Origin: Parapedobacter pyrenivorans
GTDB lineage: Bacteria; Bacteroidota; Bacteroidia; Sphingobacteriales; Sphingobacteriaceae
Assembly (NCBI RefSeq): GCF_014636865.1
Contig: NZ_BMER01000004.1
Location: 62,001 to 126,000, forward strand
Direction: 5' to 3'
DNA length: 64,000 nucleotides
Part shown: piece by piece, positions 36,416 to 44,190 of the stretch
How positions within the stretch are numbered: position 1 is the first letter of the stretch
Layout: each line of letters starts with the position of its first letter
Position numbers and translations under genes: made by a program
The notes under the pieces: generated by a model
Database searches by the model: none
Told to the model about the DNA's origin: nothing
Seen by the model: the letters and a program-made list of their open reading frames with translations, nothing else

Positions 36416-36712
36416 TCAAGTTTCTTTCGCATCAAACCGATACTGCTTGCCATTATAATGCACGTGTATATATAAGTCGGTATTATGATCATATAGCCGG
36501 GTGAAGTCGTGCAACCCACGAGAGGGGTAAGGCAGCCGTTTGTTTATGAAATCCAAATCTACCAAGTGATGGCACACCTCATCCAAAACACCATCCAATT
36601 GCAGGTTCTTTTTTATGGTAGGGTGGATTTTCGCCATATGTTTGGCATACAGCTCTTGCCTCAGCGCCTGCAGGTCCACGACTTCCGTTTTTCGCTTTCT
36701 TCCTCGTTTCAT
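36416..36712 (-). CDS. small conserved protein, duplicate of 15082 gene
   Basis: A 98-residue protein nearly identical to that at 15082-15384. The DNA match runs from about 36423 to 36743, ending after ATTAACTAAAAATATTAGTAATA. It starts directly behind the AbiE module. Unknown function. Confidence 0.65.
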   Translation of the reverse strand: MKRGRKRKTEVVDLQALRQELYAKHMAKIHPTIKKNLQLDGVLDEVCHHLVDLDFINKRLPYPSRGLHDFTRLYDHNTDLYIHVHYNGKQYRFDAKET

Positions 36713-36943
36713 GGGTGTAAATTAACTAAAAATATTAGTAATAAGAAAGCGCTTTTTGCAAAATAGAAATAATTAACACGCAAAGTATGAACAGCGAGGT
36801 ATTCAAACAGCCGCTAATAAATATTATTTTATCGATGGGCTTTGTTTGATTCAGGCCGATACCGAACTCCGGATCAAAAAATCGTAGGGAAAGGCGACGG
36901 ATTGATCATACACTTATAAACAGCTTTTCATCAAAGGGAATAG

Positions 36944-37264
36944 TTACTTGCCGCAAACAGTTACGGAAATAATATCCTCGCCCAATGCACATTCAATAGA
37001 AGCGATCGTTTTTGGTGAAAAACTATAGGTTCCGCTGAGCCACTTGCTGATTTCCGACTGCTGTTTATCCATCACCTTTGCTAAATCAGCTGGTTTCATG
37101 TTCTTTTTGGAAAGTATATCTGCAATTCTGTTGGCAATGGCCACATTACGCTTAGTCAATTTGTCAATTGCGGGATCTGCGTGCTCTTCAAGCCAATTGG
37201 TGATTAGGTTATCTCCCTTAGTAATGCCGGCTTTACCAGCGTGCATTTTTCCTTCTTTTTTCAT
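36944..37264 (-). CDS. XRE-family helix-turn-helix protein
   Basis: About 106 residues from the ATG at 37264 (a TTG at 37300 would add 12). The HTH is at about 55-85: IADILSKKNMKPADLAKVMD then KQQSEISKWLSGTYSFSP. Antitoxin-like size. It is the third gene of the DUF6934 module; 52 bases separate it from the 51-residue gene counted to the TTG start. Confidence 0.82.
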   Translation of the reverse strand: MKKEGKMHAGKAGITKGDNLITNWLEEHADPAIDKLTKRNVAIANRIADILSKKNMKPADLAKVMDKQQSEISKWLSGTYSFSPKTIASIECALGEDIISVTVCGK

Positions 37265-37352
37265 GCGAATCAACTGTACCTCTTCCGTTATGGCTCTCAA
37301 AAAGCATGAGAAGCGGGGTGTTCTTCCAGAAATTTGGCTCTTTAAACCTCCT

Positions 37353-37508
37353 TTACTTCCAGAAAGAATCAGGTATAGGGTGTTTGGCTAAAAATGCTTT
37401 TGCACGTTCATCCTTTTTTTTAAAGAAGGCCGAATTGGAGTATTGGGCAACGGACCCGGTCTGTTGGATATCTTTGTTGACTTTTTGCTTGTTTTTATCT
37501 TTTTCCAT
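37353..37508 (-). CDS. 51-residue hypothetical protein
   Basis: MEKDKNKQKVNKDIQQTGSV, a basic middle, ending HPIPDSFWK. It lies 24 bases after the DUF6934 gene and ahead of the XRE gene. The tight layout supports translation; no family recognised. Confidence 0.6.
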   Translation of the reverse strand: MEKDKNKQKVNKDIQQTGSVAQYSNSAFFKKKDERAKAFLAKHPIPDSFWK

Positions 37509-37532
37509 ATTAACCCCTTCGCTTAAACAAAG

Positions 37533-37985
37533 TTACTGATTTTTTCGAATAATGAATGCTTCAAAATTTATGCCTTTTTCAAATGGCTGCCAACTGCCAT
37601 TAACGTATCCCTGGACAATATAGGAACCCTGTTTTATTTCTTTCCAATAGGAAAGGATATTCATTTGATACAAGCGCGTTCTGGATGCAGTGCTGCCTTC
37701 TGCAAATATGACAGCGTGCGGATATACGACTAAAAAATCAACAACCGTTTCAGCAACTGTGGCCAACACCTTCTGTCTGTCATCATTGTTTGTATTGATC
37801 TGATCGTCAACATCCTGGCGTTCTTTATCCCAATCTCCAAAACCGAGATTGAAAATTTTATAAGGATATTTTTGGATTAGACTGTATCGTACAATTTTTT
37901 TGATAACACCTTTCGGTCCATTGCTATAGAATTCATAGTAATGTTCCTCAGGAACTTTTGAAAAGGAATATTTTTCATCTGCCAT
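37533..37985 (-). CDS. DUF6934 family protein
   Basis: A 150-residue protein: YYEFYSNGPKGVIKKIVRYS, IFNLGFGDWDKE, NDDRQKVLATVAETVVDFL and GSTASRTRLYQ are DUF6934 landmarks. First gene of a three-gene set (with the 51-residue and XRE genes), which together look like a toxin-antitoxin-type module. It is transcribed from the leftward promoter of the leader-A repeat at 38133-38164. Confidence 0.78.
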   Translation of the reverse strand: MADEKYSFSKVPEEHYYEFYSNGPKGVIKKIVRYSLIQKYPYKIFNLGFGDWDKERQDVDDQINTNNDDRQKVLATVAETVVDFLVVYPHAVIFAEGSTASRTRLYQMNILSYWKEIKQGSYIVQGYVNGSWQPFEKGINFEAFIIRKNQ

Positions 37986-38128
37986 GATTCTGGTTTATAG
38001 TAGGGAATTCTGGTCAATCATTACCTGCACGCCCCCGATCATGAATATCTTGCTTTGGATGGCTTTGTGTTTCAGCACTCCAACATCAGTCTTATCCATA
38101 GGTTATTGGTTTTACGGTTATATGTTTG

Positions 38129-38399
38129 CTAACAAATGTAGTAAACATAAGGATGCATTGCAAATCTTTTTTAATCGAATCCTCCCACCTTCCGGTTTCC
38201 CGTAATGCCCTCACCATTCCTACGGTTACCTTTGGGTAATCAAATTTGTTATTCTCAATCCGATGTTTTACCTTGCATGTTATAACGACCATTATAAGCC
38301 AATAGGCCTAACAAAAACAATAGATAGATCAATAATACCATATAATTAATAACCGAATTCACTAACCGCTAACCGTTAATAAAGAAACCACAAACCATC
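38129..38399. repeat. leader-A repeat with bidirectional promoters
   Basis: Left edge GCTAACAAATGTAGTAAAC. Leftward promoter TTTG (38164-38161), 20 bases, TACATTTG (38140-38133). Rightward promoter TTTG (38245-38248), 20 bases, TACCTTGC (38269-38276). Leader box TAAGCCAATAGGCCTAA (38295-38311). It matches 24881-25157 over nearly its whole length. Confidence 0.8.
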
Positions 38400-38643
38400 A
38401 TGCGTAAGCGTATCCTTTACCTTTTTCTCGTCTTCGGGCTTTTGCTGCCTGCGGCTTCGGATGTGCAGGGTAGGGCAGCAACTTTTGCCGTCGCTGAGCA
38501 AAAGGATGCCACGGTGTACATCACCAACTGGGGAGAAGTACCACAAGGCAGGATGCCGGTATCTGAGCAAAAGCCAGATTAAAACGACGAAGAAAGAGGC
38601 CGTCAAGAATGGGTATGGGGCGTGTAGGGTTTGTAAGCCTTAA
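38400..38643 (+). pseudogene. small secreted zinc-ribbon-like protein gene, frameshifted
   Basis: The longest copy: start codon, signal peptide (MRKRILYLFLVFGLLLPAAS), then DATVYIT. A small deletion at ACCAACTGGGGAG shifts the frame; the expected end (KTTKKEAVKNGYGACRVCKP) is still readable in another frame up to the stop at 38643. Confidence 0.78.
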
Positions 38644-38687
38644 ATATAATTGAATTACAAATTTGCAGCATGAAATAACCTAAAATT

Positions 38688-40508
38688 ATGAATCTAGTAA
38701 AAGTTAAAATTTCAAATTTTAGATGTTACCAACAGGAAGTCGAGGTAGATATAGATAGCTTAACGACGCTGGTCGGTAAGAATGACGTAGGTAAGTCTAC
38801 CGTGTTGGAAGCACTTGAAATATTCTTTAATAATGCGACAGTAAAGATAGATTCGTCAGACGCGAACGTCTATAGTGCGAGTGATGAGGTTACAATTACC
38901 TGCGAGTTTGATAATCTGCCGGAAAAGATTGTCCTAGATTCAGGAGCGGTTACGAATTTGAAGGAGGAATTTCTTTTAAATGAATTTGGTCGATTGGAGA
39001 TAAAAAAAGTTTATGATTGCAGTAAAAAGACACCGACCGTTGAAGCTTTTATTTTGGCTCTTCACCCGGTAAATACCCCATATAATAACTTGCTTGACTT
39101 AAAAGAAAAAGAATTACAGAGTTTGGTTAAACAATTGGGATTGGATGCATCGCTGAAAGGAAACCCTGGCATGCGCAAAGCAATATGGAGCTCAGCAGAT
39201 TCTCTTGAAATGGATAAGGTTGCAATGGCAGTTTCCAAACCGAAGGAAGACAGTAAGCGCCTTTGGGAGCAAATCGATTCATATTTGCCATTTTTTGCAT
39301 TGTTCCAAAGTGATAGAAACAGTAGCGACGCTGATAATGAGGTTCAAGATCCTATGAAAGCCGCTATTACCGCTGCTTTGTCGGAAGTTCAGGAAGATAT
39401 CAATCGCATACAAACTAAAGTGCGAGAGAAGGCAGAAGAAATTGCCCAGAATACTTACGATGCGCTACAAAAGCTAGATCCAAGACTGGCGAAAACATTG
39501 GCACCACAGTTTACACCACCCACACCGGCTAAATGGAATGGACTTTTCACTGTTAAAATGGATACAGAGGACGGTATCCCATTAAACAAACGCGGAAGTG
39601 GCGTAAGAAGGATGATATTAGTTAGCTTTTTTAAGGCAGAAGCAGAACGTCGGTTGCGTTCCAATAATAAGAGAAGCATCATTTACGCCATCGAAGAACC
39701 AGAGACGGCTCAGCATCCGAATAATCAGCGCATATTAATAGAATCATTCAAAAGTCTAGCTGCCGAGCCTGGTTGTCAAGTGCTTTTAACTACCCATAGC
39801 CCTGGCTTGGCGTCAGAGTTACCGGTCGATAGCATACGATATATAGAGAATATTAATGGTAGCTTGCATGTAAAAGCGGGTGTTGATGTTTTTGCGGATG
39901 TCGCTGCGGCATTAGGATTGACTCCAGACAGCCGGGTGAAGTTGCTGATTTGTGTTGAAGGACCAACAGACGTACAGGCTTTAAAGAGTCTAAGCAGGGC
40001 GTTGTATTTAGAAGATCACACTATACCCGATTTATCTACCGATCCTCGTGTTGCTTTCGTATTGCTAGGAGGATCAACGTTAAAGCATTGGGTTGATCAA
40101 CATTACCTGAAAGGAATAGGTTGTAAAGAATTTCATTTGTATGATGCTGATGTTGCTAGATATGCTGCATCTGTTGAAGAAGTTAATGCTCGGGGAGATG
40201 GCTCTTACGCAACGTTGACTAATAAGTATGAGATAGAATGTTATTTGCATTGCCAAGCTATTCTTGAGGGATGTGGTGTCGAAGTCGTAGTAAATGATCA
40301 TCCCCAAGATGGATGGACCGTTCCGAAAATTTTCGCTGAAGCTTATAGCACAGCAAAACAACTTGACGGTAGACTTAAGGATAACACTGCAAAGACCTAC
40401 CTTGCCAACAATGCCTTTCCCAATATGACCTCGCTTATGATTAAAGAACGTGATTCAGTAGGAGAAGTGGAGAGTTGGTTTAGAAGAATGGCTGAAATGA
40501 TGATTTAG
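38688..40508 (+). CDS. OLD-family ATP-dependent endonuclease (AAA plus TOPRIM)
   Basis: A 606-residue protein. Walker A GKNDVGKS (30-37), ABC-type signature RGSGVRRMIL, Walker B region IYAIEEPETAQHP and H-loop LLTTHSP. The C-terminal TOPRIM has E424 (CVEGPTD), the acidic pair D486/D488 (LYDAD), and KYEIECY. OLD enzymes nick or cut DNA and act in phage defence, alone or with partners such as GajB; no UvrD-like partner follows, so it is probably a class 1 or novel form. A 69-residue gene follows after 12 bases. Confidence 0.88.
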   Translation: MNLVKVKISNFRCYQQEVEVDIDSLTTLVGKNDVGKSTVLEALEIFFNNATVKIDSSDANVYSASDEVTITCEFDNLPEKIVLDSGAVTNLKEEFLLNEFGRLEIKKVYDCSKKTPTVEAFILALHPVNTPYNNLLDLKEKELQSLVKQLGLDASLKGNPGMRKAIWSSADSLEMDKVAMAVSKPKEDSKRLWEQIDSYLPFFALFQSDRNSSDADNEVQDPMKAAITAALSEVQEDINRIQTKVREKAEEIAQNTYDALQKLDPRLAKTLAPQFTPPTPAKWNGLFTVKMDTEDGIPLNKRGSGVRRMILVSFFKAEAERRLRSNNKRSIIYAIEEPETAQHPNNQRILIESFKSLAAEPGCQVLLTTHSPGLASELPVDSIRYIENINGSLHVKAGVDVFADVAAALGLTPDSRVKLLICVEGPTDVQALKSLSRALYLEDHTIPDLSTDPRVAFVLLGGSTLKHWVDQHYLKGIGCKEFHLYDADVARYAASVEEVNARGDGSYATLTNKYEIECYLHCQAILEGCGVEVVVNDHPQDGWTVPKIFAEAYSTAKQLDGRLKDNTAKTYLANNAFPNMTSLMIKERDSVGEVESWFRRMAEMMI

Positions 40509-40520
40509 TACTGTAATGAT

Positions 40521-40730
40521 ATGAATATAAGAAAGTATAATGTAAATCAGATTTTGCTATTGGATACACAAAAAATGCTAAGGGATAAACTGAATCATCT
40601 TGACAAGATATATGTCGGAGACGAACATTTTGCCCAAGTTAAAGGAGTTTTGGACCGTAACGAAATACGTTATCAATGCATTCGAGATGCCGAATTGAAA
40701 ATCAATACGTTGCTAGTATTACTTGAATAG
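40521..40730 (+). CDS. 69-residue hypothetical protein
   Basis: A helical protein (LLLDTQKMLRDKLNHLDKIY) starting 12 bases after the OLD gene in the same direction; probably co-translated. No family recognised. A small cofactor or regulator of the nuclease is possible (inference). Confidence 0.58.
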   Translation: MNIRKYNVNQILLLDTQKMLRDKLNHLDKIYVGDEHFAQVKGVLDRNEIRYQCIRDAELKINTLLVLLE

Positions 40731-40793
40731 TTTTAACAACCGATGAATCTCTGCATTTTTTCTATATTTGTCTCTCAACAACTACCAATCTAA

Positions 40794-42506
40794 ATGACTA
40801 TTGAGCAACTTAAACGCCTAAGGGAGAGCGAAGACAATATTGAATTCAAGGAAGCTAAACGGAACTTTCCGTACAATGGCGGCTCGCATCGCGAGCAGTC
40901 CAGCCGGAGGAAATGTGTATTAGGGTACATTACCGCATTGAGCAACGAAGGGGGTGGAATGTTGGTGTTGGGTATGGCAGATCAATTGCCGCACCTAGTG
41001 GTCGGCACCGATTTTGCAGTAGGTAAAATTGGCGAAACAGCCGATGATATTTACTCCCGTTTACAGATGCGGGTGGTTATAGAAGAGCTGTTTGAGGGTG
41101 ATAAGAGGATAGTTGTATTCCATGTGCCATCACGCCCCGTTGGCAAATTAATGAAGTTTGAAGGTGTTCCATTAATGCGGGTGGGAGATAGTTTGCGCAA
41201 TATGTCAGATGAGGAAATGTTTAAGGTGCTTTCGGAATCGGAGCCAGACTTTTCGGCTACGTTCTGTACTGGTGTTACTATTTCCGATTTAGACGACGAG
41301 GCTATGGAAATTCTAAAAGCACAGTATGCGCAAAAACAACAGAACCCTGCGTTCAGGTCACTTTCAAACCTGCATGCACTTAATGATCTTGGGCTGATTA
41401 TCGACGGCAAAGTTACCTATGCTGGGTTGATTTTGCTTGGTAAACGAGATGTAATACAACGATATTTACCCCAAGCGAAAATTATTTTGGAATACCGAAA
41501 TCAAGAGTCGCAGATTCCTTTTGATTGGCGTGAGGAAATATGTGACCCTTTGTTCATCGCTATTGACCGCGCTTGGCAATTGATTCATTCACGTAATTCG
41601 TTAGATCATCACAGCGTTGGTCCTTATATTTTCGATATTCAGGTGTTTGACGAATTGGTTATACGTGAGGGGCTTTTGAATTCGGTTACCCACCGTGACT
41701 ACCGGTTGACGTCTGAGGTGGTTGTCAAGCAATACCCCCGTAAACTCGTTATTAACAACCCCGGAGGCTTCCCAAAAGGGGTTTCCATAGAAAATCTACT
41801 TTCCGTAAGCAGCACCCCACGCAGTCGATTGATTGCCGATGTGTTGCTTAAAACCGGTTTGGTCGAGCGCTCTGGACAAGGTGTCGATAAGATATTTGCT
41901 CTTACGCTACAGCAAGGGAAGCCGATGCCAGATTATAGCTATTCCGACCCGTTTCAGGTATCGTTGGTCCTGGATCACCGAGTTATTAATGGTAACTTTC
42001 GCCAGTTTTGTCAGCTGGCTGCCGAACAATTGGATGAAGGGGAACACTTGGGAGTATATGAAATCATGACGTTGGTTGTCGTTCGTGACGGATTATCCAT
42101 CCGTCCTGAATATACAAGTAGTTTAGAAAGGCTTGTGGCACTTGGGTTGGTTGCTCGTGTTGGTTCTAATAAAAGTAAGAGATATGTTCTTGGAGGTTTA
42201 TATGAAGCCCTGACAGCCGAATCTGCCAAGGTAGGCAATTATACCGCCCATGAAATTGGTATCATTGCTAACCTGTTTAAGAATAAGGATGACACAAACC
42301 GTATGGGGGCTATAGTCGATACATTTGGAACATCCTATACACGGGAGCAGGTTAAATTTCTGGTTGAAAAATTAGTCTCCGATGGCGTATTGGTCAAGGA
42401 GGGTAGGGGTAACACAACTTCGTACAGGTTGGCTCCGCAATTTTTTTCTAATGAAGGCAATTTGGAAGGTGAGATTTATAGCCACTTGGAGACGGCACAT
42501 AGCTAA
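40794..42506 (+). CDS. AlbA_2 (Schlafen-like) domain ATP-binding protein
   Basis: A 570-residue protein. The N-terminal AlbA_2 domain has ESEDNIEFKEAKRNFPY and YITALSNEGGGMLVLGM. The middle HATPase_c_4-like region has NSVTHRDY, KLVINNPGGFPKG and GLVERSGQGVDKI. Winged-helix modules lie at the C-terminus. Such proteins are regulators or defence effectors. A remnant of the same family lies at 23611-23780. It is likely downstream of the OLD nuclease. Confidence 0.87.
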   Translation: MTIEQLKRLRESEDNIEFKEAKRNFPYNGGSHREQSSRRKCVLGYITALSNEGGGMLVLGMADQLPHLVVGTDFAVGKIGETADDIYSRLQMRVVIEELFEGDKRIVVFHVPSRPVGKLMKFEGVPLMRVGDSLRNMSDEEMFKVLSESEPDFSATFCTGVTISDLDDEAMEILKAQYAQKQQNPAFRSLSNLHALNDLGLIIDGKVTYAGLILLGKRDVIQRYLPQAKIILEYRNQESQIPFDWREEICDPLFIAIDRAWQLIHSRNSLDHHSVGPYIFDIQVFDELVIREGLLNSVTHRDYRLTSEVVVKQYPRKLVINNPGGFPKGVSIENLLSVSSTPRSRLIADVLLKTGLVERSGQGVDKIFALTLQQGKPMPDYSYSDPFQVSLVLDHRVINGNFRQFCQLAAEQLDEGEHLGVYEIMTLVVVRDGLSIRPEYTSSLERLVALGLVARVGSNKSKRYVLGGLYEALTAESAKVGNYTAHEIGIIANLFKNKDDTNRMGAIVDTFGTSYTREQVKFLVEKLVSDGVLVKEGRGNTTSYRLAPQFFSNEGNLEGEIYSHLETAHS

Positions 42507-42512
42507 GAATTC

Positions 42513-42646
42513 ATTCCCCAACTTTCTGGGTTTATTCCCCAACTTCTATAAGAAGTGGTAATCAGCCTAGTTTTAAAAATATTATTAAAATATTGATATT
42601 TAGATAAATGGTATAATTATATCAATAAAAAGTCATTCCCCAACTT
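42513..42646. repeat. three copies of ATTCCCCAACTT
   Basis: The 12-base unit occurs at 42513-42524, 42534-42545 and 42635-42646, directly behind the AlbA_2 gene. Between the second and third copy the DNA is very AT-rich. It is not part of any frame. Confidence 0.7.
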
Positions 42647-42678
42647 CACATTTCTTCCTTGTATGAATTACGGGTAAG

Positions 42679-42734
42679 TACCCCCAGTGCACGGGCGGCT
42701 CCACTTTAGTGGAGCCGCCCGTGCACTGGGGGTA
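42679..42734. terminator. 27-base perfect hairpin (loop TT)
   Basis: Arms 42679-42705 and 42708-42734 are perfect complements, GC-rich in the centre (GTGCACGGGCGGCTCC). It is far longer than a usual terminator. It lies between convergent operons and may serve as a bidirectional terminator, but could be another kind of element. Confidence 0.75.
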
Positions 42735-42759
42735 GTATAACGTTATTATTTTTCTCGTC

Positions 42760-42808
42760 AAGTAGGAACCACCCGAACTTTCGTAGAAAGTTCGGGTGGT
42801 TCCTACTT
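42760..42808. terminator. 23-base perfect hairpin (loop GTA)
   Basis: Arms 42760-42782 and 42786-42808, AAGTAGGAACCACCCG and complement, perfect, with AT-rich DNA on both sides. Unrelated in sequence to the hairpin 26 bases to its left. Confidence 0.75.
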
Positions 42809-42918
42809 AAAGAAAGACAATACCACTCCCTATAAGAAGATGCCTTCTTTTAAAAATAAATTCAGACTACTTGTGCACTTTTCCAAAGGTAAGAAGCGAA
42901 TATAAGACTTCCAAATTT

Positions 42919-44160
42919 TTAATTTTCCAACTGACTTTGACGCAAATAATCATACCCCAAAATTCTATTTACAGCTTGTATTTCCCTATAGACTGATCGT
43001 CCTTTTTTAATTATCTTATCGATAATGATCTGAGAAACATCAATTTCTTGGAGTAATCTGATAGCAACAATGATATCTAGCACTAGACTGATATAGAGCA
43101 GTTCGAAATCTGAGAAAATATTTTGATTTTCTATATTACTGTGAACATGGTAGTCACGGGATCGAATGATATTTGAAACAAAATCGTCTAGGTTTTCGTT
43201 TGTAACGTCTGTCATCTTAATGATGAGTTCGTCGTTGTCTTTAAGAAATTGTTTGAGTGTGGGTTTCTTCTGTTGTCCAAAACGCTTGCCGTATGCTTCC
43301 AAGCATGAGATGGAATTGGTAAATCTTTTACTATGACTTAATTTTCCGGTAGTTTGATTGTCCAATAGCTTGGTGACACAAAAGGAAAATGATTCGTTGT
43401 TAAATATGCTGTCAAATAGGCGAGGTAAATCCGGCAATAAATCATTAAAATCGATTGTAAAATATGTAAAGGTGCTACCCTTATATACGTCATCCTGGAA
43501 ATATAGACTTCCCCAGCTTTCGCAATCCAAGCATTGGAAATTGAAATAATTAAACTGGCAGGTCTGTCCGCTTATGAATTGAATGAGTTTTTGAAAGGTA
43601 CGATAAACGTCGATTGCACCAATTACCTTGACCGTTGTATCAGAAGTGAATTTAACCGAACCTCGTGTTTTTGAACTAAATTGGCCCCGCCCGAATGTGC
43701 TGTCTACCGAAAAGACCAATTCAATAGCTAACTTAATGTTCTCAATTCTAAAAGAATGGAGTTCTTCAGTGTCGAAATTTAATATTTTATTTGATAAATC
43801 TATGTCAAGGTTTGGTTGTCGCCAAATAGTTAATTCGTCATTAGATATACTGAACTTTTTGAATACAAGGGAACGCGGTTCCACTAAATGATGTGGATGT
43901 ATAAAACAGTATTGTGGCAGATATGTGGCATTGCTTGTCAGGCCGCTCGACGTAGATTTAATATGGCAATCCAAAAAAGTCAGATATCCAAGTCCTGTAA
44001 AGGCTCCAAGTATTGTTTGATGCTTGTAATGTACCTTATCGGAAACTAAATTTGTTTCTAATGACACTTCTCCATCTTTGAATGTCAGTATACAAAAGCA
44101 TCGCTTGGCCTCGTTTTCTGAAAACCAGACCTCACCATGATATCTTTCTTTTTTTAGCAT
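42919..44160 (-). CDS. ApeA-like HEPN protein
   Basis: A 413-residue protein. The N-terminal part (YHGEVWFSENEAKRCFCILT, then the strand region to about 200) resembles the ApeA N-terminal domain; the C-terminal part is a HEPN domain with RSRDYHVHSN (333-342), giving an R-x4-H RNase motif. ApeA is an abortive-infection effector that cuts tRNA on phage infection. Last gene of a three-gene leftward operon, 30 bases after its neighbour. The gene is AT-rich. Confidence 0.75.
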   Translation of the reverse strand: MLKKERYHGEVWFSENEAKRCFCILTFKDGEVSLETNLVSDKVHYKHQTILGAFTGLGYLTFLDCHIKSTSSGLTSNATYLPQYCFIHPHHLVEPRSLVFKKFSISNDELTIWRQPNLDIDLSNKILNFDTEELHSFRIENIKLAIELVFSVDSTFGRGQFSSKTRGSVKFTSDTTVKVIGAIDVYRTFQKLIQFISGQTCQFNYFNFQCLDCESWGSLYFQDDVYKGSTFTYFTIDFNDLLPDLPRLFDSIFNNESFSFCVTKLLDNQTTGKLSHSKRFTNSISCLEAYGKRFGQQKKPTLKQFLKDNDELIIKMTDVTNENLDDFVSNIIRSRDYHVHSNIENQNIFSDFELLYISLVLDIIVAIRLLQEIDVSQIIIDKIIKKGRSVYREIQAVNRILGYDYLRQSQLEN

Positions 44161-44190
44161 ATTACTAACTTCTTGATTTAAATCTACATG

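Noticed and set aside
20585-38643. Chromosomal integron-like cassette array
   Set aside because: Repeats are long, include promoters, and the modules face both ways; no integrase gene and no attC-type imperfect palindromes with GTTRRRY ends were seen.
38688-42506. Gabija system (GajA/GajB)
   Set aside because: The OLD-type protein could pass for GajA, but the next genes are a 69-residue protein and an AlbA_2 ATPase, not a UvrD/PcrA-like GajB.
42679-42808. CRISPR or insertion-sequence inverted repeats
   Set aside because: The two hairpins differ in sequence, have no spacers, and no transposase lies between or beside them.
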